64,000 nt of DNA from Microbacterium sp. BR1 (GTDB lineage: Bacteria; Actinomycetota; Actinomycetes; Actinomycetales; Microbacteriaceae): contig NZ_NMUN01000007.1 of NCBI RefSeq assembly GCF_002812725.1, positions 1-64,000 of the forward strand, given 5' to 3'. The translations under genes were made by a program, and so were the position numbers. The notes beneath the pieces were generated by a model. The model did not search any database. It saw nothing but the letters and a program-made list of their open reading frames with translations, and was not told where the DNA came from. Positions 1-8,201 of this stretch are shown one piece after another (the first letter of the stretch is position 1; every line of letters starts with the position of its first letter).

Positions 1-2
1 CG

Positions 3-2036
3 CTCACGGGGCCTTCCGCGCTCGGCGCGAAGACGATGAAGGAATACGGCGTCGAGGTGTTCGACGCGCAAGGCAACTTCGTCGGTCTCGCTGGGGTTGC
101 CGGGCAGTTGCGGACCGCGTTCGCTGATCTGACCGAGGAAGAACGCGCAGCCGCGTTGAACCGGATCTTCGGCAACGAGTCGATGAACGTCGCGAACGTC
201 CTCTACAAGGAGGGCGCCGCCGGGGTTCAGGAGTGGACCGAGAAGGTCGACGACTCCGGGTTCGCCGCCGAGCAGGCTGCGATCAAGCAGGACAACCTGG
301 CCGGTGACGTCGAGAAACTCGGCGGGGCGTTCGATACCGCGTTCATCAAGACGGGTGCGGGCGCGAACGAAGTGCTCCGCACAATGGTGCAGGCAGCGAC
401 CGAGCTCGTCGACATTTACGGGGAGCTCCCCGAACCTGTGCAGGCGACCGCGCTCGTCCTCGGTGTCGCGACGGCTGCTGCCCTGATTTTCAGTGCGGGT
501 GCTGTCGGCTTGCGGGTGAAAATCATCGAGCTCAAGGCTCAGATGGATCTTGCGAACATCAGCTTCGCGCGTACCGCGCTCCTCGGTGGCGCCGCTGGTC
601 TCGCCCTGACCGGTGTGGTTGCTGTGGTCGCGTTGCTCGCGCAACGGCAGGCAGAAGCCCGTCAGCGTGCGGAGAGCTACGCGGACACCCTCGAAGAGGG
701 CAACCTGCGGATCACGAAGTCGACGAAGGAACTCGCGACCGCGAACTTGCAGGCGGAGCAGTCGTTCCTGTTCTTCGAACGCGGATCAGCCCTGGACGCT
801 GCGGAACAGTTGGGTGTCACGCTCGACACGGCCGCGGATGCCGCGCTCGGTCACGCGGACGCACTCAAGGAACTCTCCACGATCACGAAAGCTGCTGACG
901 GTGACGAACAAGCCCTGCAGAAGGTCATGGAAGAGACCGGGCTGGGCCGGATCGAAGCGATCAACCAGATCGACCTGCTCGTCACCGGAATCCGCACCGA
1001 AGGTGACGCGCTCAACGAAGCCCGCCGCCTCGAGGAGCAGAAGAACAAGGTCACCGACGAGGGTGTGGGTGTCACGAAGAACGCCGCCGACGCCTACATT
1101 GAAGCGTCCTCCGGTGCCGACGACCTCACCGATTCGCTGCAGGAACTGATCGACCTGATCAACGAAGCGAACGGGGTCGGGCAGGACGCGATCACCTCGA
1201 ACATCGACTACCAGGACGCGCTGCGTCAGGTCGATGAGCAGATCACGAACGTCAACGCCGGCACAGAAGGGTACGCGAAAACCCTCGACATCACGACCGA
1301 AGCGGGCGCCGCGAACAAGCAGCTGCTCGTGGACCTCGCGAAGGACGCGCAGGACGCCGCGCTCGCACAGTTCAACCTCGACGGTGACACGAACCGGTAC
1401 CGGCAGACGCTCGAGTCCAGCCGGCAGGCGCTCATCGACCGTGCGAAGGATCTCGGCGCGACGGAAGAAGAGGCTCAGGCGCTCGCGGATGCGATCTTCA
1501 AGATCCCGTCCGAGACGGAGTGGAAGATCATCGCGGACACGCAGACCGCACGCACACAGGCGGACGGTTTCATTCGGGACTACTCGGGCCGCACGATCCC
1601 CATGTACGTCACGCAGATGCGCGCACCGGACGGGCGCCCCGTGAACTTGGGGCAGTTCGCTGACGGGGCTGTCGTCGAGTACTACGCGGGCGGCGGTGTG
1701 CGGGAGAACCATGTCGCACAGATGGCTCGTGGTGGTGCGGTGCGGGTGTGGAACGAACCAGAAACGGCCGGCGAAACGTACGTGCCTCACGCGGTATCGA
1801 AGCGGGCCCGATCTGAACAGATCATGGCTGAGACTGCCGCAATATTCGGTGGGACGTATATCCCGGCTGGGGCGCGGCGGTTCGCTGACGGCGATGTGGT
1901 CGGTGCTGGACGCGCTGCCGGTGGCCCGCTGATCGGTGAACTGCATGTCCACGGTACGCCGGGGATGAACGAGGACCAGCTGGTACGCAAGGCCGCACAG
2001 GCTGCCGTCGAAGCGGTGGAGAGGCTGCTGCAGTGA
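3..2036 (+). CDS. Phage tail tape measure protein, 3' part (5' end outside window)
   Basis: This is the C-terminal part of a tail tape measure protein, which sets tail length and lines the tube lumen in siphoviruses. The frame is open from the window edge; the first ATG at 36 is internal, because the sequence from about KEYGVEVFDAQGNFV onward matches the conserved core of TP901-type tape measures (the stretch around GQLRTAFADLTEEER and RIFGNESMNVANVL). A hydrophobic segment lies near residues 135-205 and long Ala/Glu/Lys-rich helical stretches follow. It is followed by tail genes with a GTGA overlap, the usual order tape measure then distal tail. About 670 residues are visible; the full protein is probably longer. 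Family assignment is confident; the exact 5' end cannot be seen. Confidence 0.88.
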   Translation, partial: LTGPSALGAKTMKEYGVEVFDAQGNFVGLAGVAGQLRTAFADLTEEERAAALNRIFGNESMNVANVLYKEGAAGVQEWTEKVDDSGFAAEQAAIKQDNLAGDVEKLGGAFDTAFIKTGAGANEVLRTMVQAATELVDIYGELPEPVQATALVLGVATAAALIFSAGAVGLRVKIIELKAQMDLANISFARTALLGGAAGLALTGVVAVVALLAQRQAEARQRAESYADTLEEGNLRITKSTKELATANLQAEQSFLFFERGSALDAAEQLGVTLDTAADAALGHADALKELSTITKAADGDEQALQKVMEETGLGRIEAINQIDLLVTGIRTEGDALNEARRLEEQKNKVTDEGVGVTKNAADAYIEASSGADDLTDSLQELIDLINEANGVGQDAITSNIDYQDALRQVDEQITNVNAGTEGYAKTLDITTEAGAANKQLLVDLAKDAQDAALAQFNLDGDTNRYRQTLESSRQALIDRAKDLGATEEEAQALADAIFKIPSETEWKIIADTQTARTQADGFIRDYSGRTIPMYVTQMRAPDGRPVNLGQFADGAVVEYYAGGGVRENHVAQMARGGAVRVWNEPETAGETYVPHAVSKRARSEQIMAETAAIFGGTYIPAGARRFADGDVVGAGRAAGGPLIGELHVHGTPGMNEDQLVRKAAQAAVEAVERLLQ

Positions 2037-2869
2037 TCTCCTTCGAACTGCCCATCTTCACGCTCGTCAACGAACCATCGAACACGGTCCCGTACCTGCG
2101 TGACCTGCCCGACCTGCTCGACTCGTACACGGTCGTCCCGCAACGAGAGCAACGCCCGTTGAGTGTCGGCGAGTTCGATGATGACGACCCGGAATCGCCG
2201 GGGCTCACGTTCACCGTGTTCGGTGAATATCGGGTGCCCGGCGGCGACTGGGATGCGCTGCGCCGCAGCGTCGTCGGGTTGGCGTCGGCCGGATGGTTTG
2301 ACGTCACGGTGACGACAAGCGTGGCCCGCACGTTGCGGGTGCGTGTCGTCGGGACGATCATCTTCGACCTGATCGACGAGTCCGGTTACGCCGACTTCTC
2401 GATCCCCCTGTGGGCGCCCGACCCTCGCAAGTACGGGCCCCTGCAGACACAGTCAACGGGCCTACCGGTGGCTGGGGCTGGTGTCGTGTCACCGGTGACG
2501 TCCCCGTTCTCCCAGATCGGTGGCGGAAACCCGGGGCGTGTGGTGTTGACGAACAACGGCACCACCGACACGATCCCCAGCTTCACCGTGACCGGTGGGG
2601 GAATGTCGGGCGGGGTCGAGTTGACCCGCATCGAGACCGCCCAGAAACTCCGCCTCGAGTGGCCGCTCCTCGGAACCGATGTGGTCCGGTTCAGTCCCGG
2701 TGACGGGCAGGTGTGGCTGAACGAACAGTCACCGATCGCCGGATACTTGACGATCGCGGACTGGTGGGTTCTCAACTCCGGGGAGACAGCGACCGTGCAG
2801 TTCGACAGCATCGGCACCGTCACCGGCACACCCGTTCTCACGGCCGAGTGGCGGGACGCTGATTCATGA
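2033..2869 (+). CDS. Phage distal tail / minor tail protein
   Basis: This 278-residue protein starts with GTG overlapping the stop of the tape measure gene, so it is translationally coupled. In siphovirus tail operons the gene immediately after the tape measure encodes the distal tail (Dit-like) component that joins the tail tube to the tip. The N-terminal half (residues about 1-130, with the segment SIPLWAPDPRKYG) followed by a beta-rich C-terminal half (GNPGRVVLTNNGTTDTIPSF, repeated Gly/Thr/Val strands) is the layout seen in actinophage Dit-like minor tail proteins. The function is inferred from gene order and this architecture. It overlaps the next gene by 4 nt. Confidence 0.7.
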   Translation: MISFELPIFTLVNEPSNTVPYLRDLPDLLDSYTVVPQREQRPLSVGEFDDDDPESPGLTFTVFGEYRVPGGDWDALRRSVVGLASAGWFDVTVTTSVARTLRVRVVGTIIFDLIDESGYADFSIPLWAPDPRKYGPLQTQSTGLPVAGAGVVSPVTSPFSQIGGGNPGRVVLTNNGTTDTIPSFTVTGGGMSGGVELTRIETAQKLRLEWPLLGTDVVRFSPGDGQVWLNEQSPIAGYLTIADWWVLNSGETATVQFDSIGTVTGTPVLTAEWRDADS

Positions 2870-4019
2870 AACTGTTCGTCGGTGACCTTGCCACGGGCCG
2901 CAACATCATCCCGATCCCCGCACACCGCGGCGACTGGGAGATCCGCCGCAACCGTTCCGGCTCGTTGTCCTGCGACGTCACCCTCTCAACCAGGGCGCAC
3001 AGGCGTCTCGACTTGCGGCAGAACGCCGCAGTCGGGCACACCTACCTTGCGTTGGGTGAAGGCGAACACATCTTCGCCGCCGGCCCCATCTGGGATCACG
3101 ACTACGACGACGACGCCCGCCACCTCCACATCGAGGCGGAAGGCATGTGGTCGCTGCTCATGCGCCGCTTCATCATGCCCGCCGCGGTCGAGACGATCAG
3201 TCTCCTCCTCGAGTCCGGGGATGATGCGGGGAAACCGAACCCGGCCGTCGCAACGATCTTCACCGGAGATTCGTGGCCGACGATCGTGCAAGGCATCCTT
3301 GAGCAGGGTTTCGCGCGCGCGGGTGGCGCGTTGCCGCTCGTGTTCGGGCCAGCCGGGACCGGTGCGCACGACAAGTCGTATGACGCGTCGTCGTTCAAGT
3401 CGCAGGGTGAAGCACTCACCGACCTCACCGAGCTCGTCAACGGTCCAGAGATCGAGTTCCGCCCCCAGTTCTCCGCTGACCGGCGCGGCCTGGAATGGAA
3501 CGTGCTCGTCGGGGATGACACACGCCCGCAGATCAGCAGTCTGGGACTCCCGCACCGGTTCGATTTCTCTGTACCGAAACGCACTGTCCGCAAGTTGCGG
3601 GTGCGGTCTTCCGCACGAGAAATGTCCAGTGAAGCGTGGGCTACCGGTGGGCGTCAGGCGGCGATCGCGTTGATCTCCCGGAAAAAGCGTCGTCGATGCT
3701 CCTGGACCGCGGGTACCCGCGCATGGAATCCCTGTCGTCCGCACACTCGACCGTTGACCAGCAGGACACGTTGGACGCGTACGCGGATGATGATCTCGCG
3801 CTGGGGTCCGCACCCGCTGAGTGGTGGACGTTCGAAACGAACATCGACTCGGTCCCGAAACTCGGGTCGCTGTTCCTCGGCGACCACGCTGACGTGATCT
3901 TGCGGAACAACGCGTACCTCCCGGATGGGAAGCACCCGCGGCGGGTTGCCGCGATGTCGGGGAATCTTCGCTCCCGGTGGGTGGCTGTGACAACGGATGA
4001 GGTGCTCGCTGATGGGTGA
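2866..4019 (+). pseudogene. Minor tail protein gene with a frameshift near 3650-3665
   Basis: The gene begins with ATG at 2866, overlapping the previous stop. Residues 1 to about 260 (for example DVTLSTRAHRRLDLR, GPIWDHDYDDDARHLHIEAEG) are typical of the siphovirus minor tail protein downstream of Dit. After AWATGGRQ the frame turns into a basic, low-complexity read-through ending at 3897. The expected continuation is in the neighbouring frame: GGDRVDLPEKASSMLLDRGYP through to the TGA at 4017-4019. Joining the two frames gives about 384 residues. The reading must step back one base (or one base is missing) inside a GC-rich stretch around 3650-3665. A G-AAA-AAG string at 3681-3687 lies downstream of where homology already needs the new frame, so programmed frameshifting there is unlikely. 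A sequencing error is also possible. Confidence 0.75.
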
Positions 4020-4022
4020 ATC

Positions 4023-4781
4023 ATGGTGAGCCGTGTCCCCGAAACGACCAGGTTCGGGCGGCAGAACAAGGACCGTGAGGAGACCGACAAGGGCACGCGG
4101 GACGCGCTCCGGTTCGATGGTTCCCAGTTCGTCCGGTTGTACGAGAAAATGCAGGCGCTCATCGCCAACCTGGTGACCACCGTCACAGACCTGGTGAACG
4201 ACCTCGTGCCGTCGTTGACGTACACGAAGAGTGAGATCGATTCGAAGATCGCCTCCCCGGGTGCGATCGCCCCGACGACGGTGACGACGTCGGGGAACGT
4301 GAACGTGACCGGGTCGGTGACCACATCGGGCACCGTTCAGGTCGGTGGGCAGTTGCGGGCCCCCGACATCATCTCGTTCAACATCACCGGCACCCGCCGC
4401 ACCCTGTGGGGTGAGGACTCCACGGGCCGCATCGGGTATGCGTCATCGTCGGAACGCGCGAAGACGAACATCGCCCCGGCGGTGATCGACCCGCGCGCTG
4501 TCCTCTCCATCGAACCGGTCGTGTTCGAGTACATCGCACAGATCGCGGAGCATGAACGTCGCGCCGCCCTCCCCTCGCCGTATGCGGATTGGAACCCGAG
4601 CTACCCGGTAGCGCTTGAGCTCGGGTTCATCGCGGAACGTCTCGTCGACGCGGGGCTCTCCCAGTTCGTGATCTTCGGTGCGGATGGGCAACCCGAGGGC
4701 ATCGAGTACAGCATGTGGGTCGTCGCGCAACAGTCCGTCCTCCGTTGGATCGTCGAACGCCTCGACACCGCCGGAATCTGA
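4023..4781 (+). CDS. Phage tail fibre/spike with C-terminal S74 intramolecular chaperone domain
   Basis: This 252-residue protein has a coiled-coil-like N-terminal half (residues about 35-80), a short Thr/Ser/Val-rich beta stretch (VTTSGNVNVTGSVTTSG), and a C-terminal domain opening with SSSERAKTNI. That signature marks the peptidase S74 / endosialidase-type intramolecular chaperone, which trimerises tail fibres and then cleaves itself off, the Ser-rich start being the cleavage region. The rest of the domain (ALELGFIAERLVDAG, then GIEYSMWVVAQQSVLRWI) fits the helical end of this family. It starts 3 nt after the minor tail gene stop and belongs to the same operon. It is probably a short receptor-binding or baseplate fibre. 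Confidence 0.8.
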   Translation: MVSRVPETTRFGRQNKDREETDKGTRDALRFDGSQFVRLYEKMQALIANLVTTVTDLVNDLVPSLTYTKSEIDSKIASPGAIAPTTVTTSGNVNVTGSVTTSGTVQVGGQLRAPDIISFNITGTRRTLWGEDSTGRIGYASSSERAKTNIAPAVIDPRAVLSIEPVVFEYIAQIAEHERRAALPSPYADWNPSYPVALELGFIAERLVDAGLSQFVIFGADGQPEGIEYSMWVVAQQSVLRWIVERLDTAGI

Positions 4782-4797
4782 AACCACTAGGAGAATC

Positions 4798-5826
4798 ATG
4801 ACCGCAGTCAACGGGTGGCCGGCCGTCTCCGGTGCCGCCACGTTCCAGGACATTCGCCGCGCCCTCGCGGGCACGGTCGTGAAGTCGAGTGCTGGGGTGC
4901 TGCGGAAGGGCATCCTGCCGATCTCGACATCCGCCCTACTGTCGGGCACGGCAACGATGGTCGTCAACGTTGCGACACATGTTGCCGTACTGGACCGCAA
5001 CGGGGCCGTATTCATGCCGAATGAGGGTGTCGCACCCGTGACGTTGTCCTCGGCGCCCGTTTCGGGGTCACGATGGTCGGTGCTGTTCGACAAGCAACGC
5101 GAAACGGACTCCCCGTTTTCCGACGCGGCTGATGGCCCGCAGATCGACAAGGTCGAATCGACATCATCCCTGTCCGCCGCACGCGCCCTGCTGCCCGCGG
5201 GTGCGCTTGAGCTCGGGTACGTGCAGGTGGATGCGGGTGCCGCGAACACTCTCGATGTGGGTGTGACGATCACAGAAACCGTCCCGTACACGGCGATGGA
5301 GGGCGGCACGGTCCTCGTTCGCAACGACACCGAACTGCAAGCGTGGGAACCCCACGACGGCTCAACCGCGTACCGGATCGATCAGGACTGGGCGTTCACC
5401 CGAATCGACGGCGCGTGGAAGCTCACCAGCGGTGTTCTCCCGTACGCGGACGCTGCCGTGACCGCCGGGACGATCACTGGGGGCGCATGGGTGACGTTGG
5501 CCCTGTCCTCGCCGTCTGCTGCGAAGGGCGTCACATGGTCAGTCGGTAACCCGGGGCGGTTGACGGCGACGGTGAAGGGCCGTTACCGGGCTGTTGGGTC
5601 GGCTCATGTCGCTGCGTCTGCGTCTGCTTCTGGGAGGTTCCAGCGGAGTGGGGCGACGACGTTTTTCGAGTCGACGTTCAACGCGAGTGGTGGTGTTGCG
5701 AAGCCGACCGCGTGGGCTGATGTGCTTCTGGATGTCGGGCAGTACATCGAGTTTCAGGTTGCTAGTGACACGGGTGGGACGTTGACTGGTGGGCTGGTTT
5801 CGATGAGCTTCCTGACCGCGGTGTGA
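4798..5826 (+). CDS. Phage minor structural (tail) protein
   Basis: This 342-residue protein starts at ATG 4798, preceded by AGGAGAATC; an in-frame upstream ATG at 4678 lies inside the previous gene and lacks such a site. Small residues, Thr and beta-strand patterns dominate. The C-terminal ~120 residues (from GTITGGAWVTLALSSPS to SMSFLTAV) resemble a jelly-roll or TNF-like fibre domain. Position between the S74 fibre and the lysis cassette suggests a tail fibre or receptor-binding accessory. I recognise no specific family; the structural role is inferred from context. Confidence 0.6.
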   Translation: MTAVNGWPAVSGAATFQDIRRALAGTVVKSSAGVLRKGILPISTSALLSGTATMVVNVATHVAVLDRNGAVFMPNEGVAPVTLSSAPVSGSRWSVLFDKQRETDSPFSDAADGPQIDKVESTSSLSAARALLPAGALELGYVQVDAGAANTLDVGVTITETVPYTAMEGGTVLVRNDTELQAWEPHDGSTAYRIDQDWAFTRIDGAWKLTSGVLPYADAAVTAGTITGGAWVTLALSSPSAAKGVTWSVGNPGRLTATVKGRYRAVGSAHVAASASASGRFQRSGATTFFESTFNASGGVAKPTAWADVLLDVGQYIEFQVASDTGGTLTGGLVSMSFLTAV

Positions 5827-6182
5827 TGATGCATCGGTTGACGGTCGCGCATGAGCCTGCGTCCGGTCCTGAGTCGTTCGTGTCACCGACTGGTGAGACG
5901 TATCGGATCAGTGGGCGTGGGGATGGTCTGGATCAGATCGCTGCGTATGCGATCCAGCTTGCCGCGATGACCCGCGAGACGGTCGTGTTCTTCGAGGTGT
6001 TCTGGCCGTGGGAGACCGAGGCCACACAGACGTGGGATGCGCTGCGTGTCGACGTGTCGAAGATCGATGCGGCTGATCCGGATGACTGGTGGGTGTCGAC
6101 GTTGCCCCCGTACGCGGAGTTGACGGTCGAGCAGCGTCAGTCGCTCGGGATTGAGGTGGACGATGCCAGTCCCACCCGCTGA
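5826..6182 (+). CDS. Small phage protein of unknown function
   Basis: This is a 118-residue protein beginning with ATGATG that overlaps the previous TGA by one base; a GTG at 5823 is an alternative start. It is acidic, rich in Trp and Asp, and has no membrane segment or signal peptide. The centre reads VVFFEVFWPWETEATQTWDALRVDVSKI. It sits between a tail gene and the M23 lysin and overlaps the latter by 20 nt, so it is part of the late operon. I do not recognise the family. Confidence 0.55.
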   Translation: MMHRLTVAHEPASGPESFVSPTGETYRISGRGDGLDQIAAYAIQLAAMTRETVVFFEVFWPWETEATQTWDALRVDVSKIDAADPDDWWVSTLPPYAELTVEQRQSLGIEVDDASPTR

Positions 6183-6975
6183 TGGCCCGGTCACGTCACC
6201 GTACGGGCCGCGGAAGGGCTCGGAGATCGGTCCCGGTGTTGGCCCGTTCCATTACGGATCTGACCGTGTCGGGCGTGGGAATCGTTCCCCCGATTCGGGG
6301 ACGATCGTGTTCGCCGGCTATGCGGGCGCGTTCGGTAACGCGATCCTCGTCCGCAATGGCGATGTCGTGTGGAACCTCGCGCACCACAAGAACCTGAACG
6401 GCCGTGCCCGCGGTCAACGCGTCACCGTCAATGAGTATCTCGCACCGCAGGGTGCGACGGGACTCGCATTCGGTGTCCACACACACTGTGAGCGTCGCAC
6501 AGGCGGCGGCGACACCATCCAGTCCGGTGCGCACTCCGACCCGGAACGCTACTTCACATCGCTCTCTGGCGGTGCCTCGAAACCGTTCGAGCCGCCCGTC
6601 CCGGTGAAGAAGAAACTGAAGGAGTCAGACATGCCTTTTCCGATCAAGTCGGGTAGTGGTGCTCTCGCCCTGCTGGGAGAGTTCTCTGCACAGATCCTTG
6701 AGTGGCCGCGTGATGCGGAGTTGTGGGCCGCGGCGAAGTTCATTCACGAGATGGACGCGGACCCTGCACCGCTCGCGGATGAGCATTGGCGTCTGCTGGT
6801 GGGTGCCGCGAATGGGCGCCGCGCTGAACTGGTCAAGGAAGTCTCCGGTCGGCCTGGCGAGTTCCCTGCGGAGTTCGTGGCGGATGTGAAGGACGCGGCG
6901 AGGGTTGGCGCGAAAGAAGGCACCGGCGAGGCGATCAACGGGGCCACGGCAACGATCCGGGCTGCGGCGACGTGA
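6163..6975 (+). CDS. M23 family metallopeptidase, probable phage endolysin
   Basis: This 270-residue protein has an N-terminal LytM/M23 domain (residues about 1-135) carrying the zinc ligand motifs HYGSD (HxxxD) and HTH (HxH), the arrangement that cleaves peptide cross-links of the cell wall. The core also shows VTSPYGPRKG and AGAFGNAILVRNG, typical M23 beta strands. A linker (PPVPVKKKLKE) leads to a helical C-terminal domain of unknown role, possibly wall binding. I chose ATG 6163 (MPVPPADG) over the upstream GTG at 6151 because of the GAGGTGG just before it. The next two genes encode membrane proteins, making a lysis cassette. A tail-associated role is the main alternative. Confidence 0.82.
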   Translation: MPVPPADGPVTSPYGPRKGSEIGPGVGPFHYGSDRVGRGNRSPDSGTIVFAGYAGAFGNAILVRNGDVVWNLAHHKNLNGRARGQRVTVNEYLAPQGATGLAFGVHTHCERRTGGGDTIQSGAHSDPERYFTSLSGGASKPFEPPVPVKKKLKESDMPFPIKSGSGALALLGEFSAQILEWPRDAELWAAAKFIHEMDADPAPLADEHWRLLVGAANGRRAELVKEVSGRPGEFPAEFVADVKDAARVGAKEGTGEAINGATATIRAAAT

Positions 6976-7382
6976 TCCCCGACTGGGCCGTCATCATCCC
7001 CGACGTGACGTTGCTGCAGGGGGTCCTGTGGATTGTCGCGGTGGTCGTGCTGATCGGGGTCGTGATCAAGCTGTGGCCGTTCATCTCCAACGCGGTCGCG
7101 ATCGTGAACGCTCTGGTCACGTTGCCGTCGATGGCGAAACAGGTTTCGAGCATTCACCACGAACTGCATCCCAATGGTGGCACGAGCATGAACGATTCTT
7201 TGCGGCGCGTTGAGGCCGGTGTGAAACGGCTCGATAACACGAGCGACCGGCTCGAGCGGGGCGTGAAGGGCCTGTATCAGAAGGTCGCCGCGCTCGCGGA
7301 AGAAGATGAGCGTCTCGCGGCTGCGGATGAGCAGTTGCGGAAAGACATCCAAGACACCCAACCCAACACGAAGGAGCAGTAG
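6972..7382 (+). CDS. Membrane-anchored coiled-coil protein of the lysis cassette
   Basis: This 136-residue protein starts with GTG overlapping the lysin stop. One strongly hydrophobic segment (residues about 12-36, LLQGVLWIVAVVVLIGVVIK) is followed by a long charged helix, about residues 65-130, with heptad-like spacing (SLRRVEAGVKRLDNTSDRLERG). It resembles the DUF2746-type membrane proteins often found beside endolysins and holins in actinophages. It may be an accessory holin or lysis regulator; that role is inference from position and topology. Confidence 0.6.
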   Translation: MIPDWAVIIPDVTLLQGVLWIVAVVVLIGVVIKLWPFISNAVAIVNALVTLPSMAKQVSSIHHELHPNGGTSMNDSLRRVEAGVKRLDNTSDRLERGVKGLYQKVAALAEEDERLAAADEQLRKDIQDTQPNTKEQ

Positions 7383-7385
7383 CTC

Positions 7386-7688
7386 ATGGACATCACTCTC
7401 CCCGCAATCCCGGCCGGCGCGCTTGTGCTGCTGGCGTTCTTTGCCCCGTACGCGCAGGCGATCATCCAGCGCCCGGAGTGGCCCGCGAAGTGGAAGAAGG
7501 TCGTCACAGTCGCTGTCGCGGTCGTGCTGACGGTCATCGTGCTCGCGTTCTACTACTTCATGACCGGCGATGTCGTGCCCGCGTGGCCCGTGTTCGTGAT
7601 CCTTGCGATCACTGTCGCTGCGGCGTCGTACGCGCTGATTACGAAGCCGTCCGCGACGGCGCTCGAGATCGCCACCTCACCCAAGTGA
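7386..7688 (+). CDS. Putative holin
   Basis: This 100-residue protein has three predicted membrane segments (residues about 6-24, 39-60 and 68-88) separated by short charged turns (QRPEWPAKWKK, TGDVVPAW). GGAGCAG-like sequence (GAAGGAGCAG) lies upstream of ATG 7386. Small size, multiple membrane spans and position after the M23 lysin fit a holin that permeabilises the membrane for lysin release. Holins are too diverse for a firm family call, and the adjacent membrane gene could share or take the role. Confidence 0.65.
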   Translation: MDITLPAIPAGALVLLAFFAPYAQAIIQRPEWPAKWKKVVTVAVAVVLTVIVLAFYYFMTGDVVPAWPVFVILAITVAAASYALITKPSATALEIATSPK

Positions 7689-7692
7689 CCTC

Positions 7693-7800
7693 ATGTCGAC
7701 CCGGCGGGCGGGTGAGCTCGCCCTTCTTGGGGCGTTGACTTTCCTGCTCGCCGTGCTCGACCTCACCATTCTTCTGCTCGTCCTTCACCACATCAACTGA
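7693..7800 (+). CDS. 35-residue single-span membrane protein
   Basis: This short gene runs from ATG 7693 to TGA 7798-7800, starting 4 nt after the holin stop. The product begins MSTRRAGELALLGALTFLLA and ends LLLVLHHIN: a short basic N-terminus and one long hydrophobic helix. It lies in the lysis cassette with no gap to its neighbours. It could be a small second holin or antiholin. There is no overlapping larger gene to explain this stretch, which supports it being real. Confidence 0.5.
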   Translation: MSTRRAGELALLGALTFLLAVLDLTILLLVLHHIN

Positions 7801-7815
7801 CCTGGAGGTCGCATC

Positions 7816-8163
7816 ATGGCCCTGAACACCACGATTCTGAACATCGGCGCGTCCGCGATGCGGACTGCCATCACCCACGCATCGACCCACACCGCGACTC
7901 CGAACGCCTCGGGCTCGAATGAGGGCACCGCGGGGCGGGAAGCGATCACCTGGAACGCTGCCTCTGCTGGTGACTTCGACCTCGCCACGGCCCTCGCGTT
8001 CGCGGGCGGCGCGTCCGGTGAAGCGGTCGCTGCGATCGGCCTCTGGTCGGCAGGGACTTCGGGCACGTTCTACGGCTACTTCGTCCCGACCGGCGACACA
8101 GCGTTCAACGCAGCTGGCGAGTACACAGTCACCGAGATCACCGTAGACGGCTCCGTATCCTGA
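7816..8163 (+). CDS. Small phage tail-associated protein
   Basis: This 115-residue protein follows CTGGAGGTCGC at good spacing from ATG 7816. It is rich in Ala, Gly, Ser and Thr with alternating hydrophobic residues (GEAVAAIGLWSAGTSGTFYGYFVPTGD), ending in a VTEITVDG strand. Proteins of this size and composition are common next to tail fibre genes in actinophages and are likely virion components. The structural role is inferred from position just upstream of the large GH16 tail protein. Confidence 0.55.
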   Translation: MALNTTILNIGASAMRTAITHASTHTATPNASGSNEGTAGREAITWNAASAGDFDLATALAFAGGASGEAVAAIGLWSAGTSGTFYGYFVPTGDTAFNAAGEYTVTEITVDGSVS

Positions 8164-8201
8164 CACCTGTCCGCTTCTTGAGTCTCTGAGAGGAGCGGCA
8201 C

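Noticed and set aside
786-1952. Long - strand open frame opposite the tape measure gene
   Set aside because: High-GC shadow of the real gene; composition is Arg/Val/Asp-rich without any known domain and no ribosome site.
3681-3687. G-AAA-AAG string as a programmed -1 frameshift site in the third tail gene
   Set aside because: The conserved protein sequence already needs the new frame about 20-30 nt upstream of this string.
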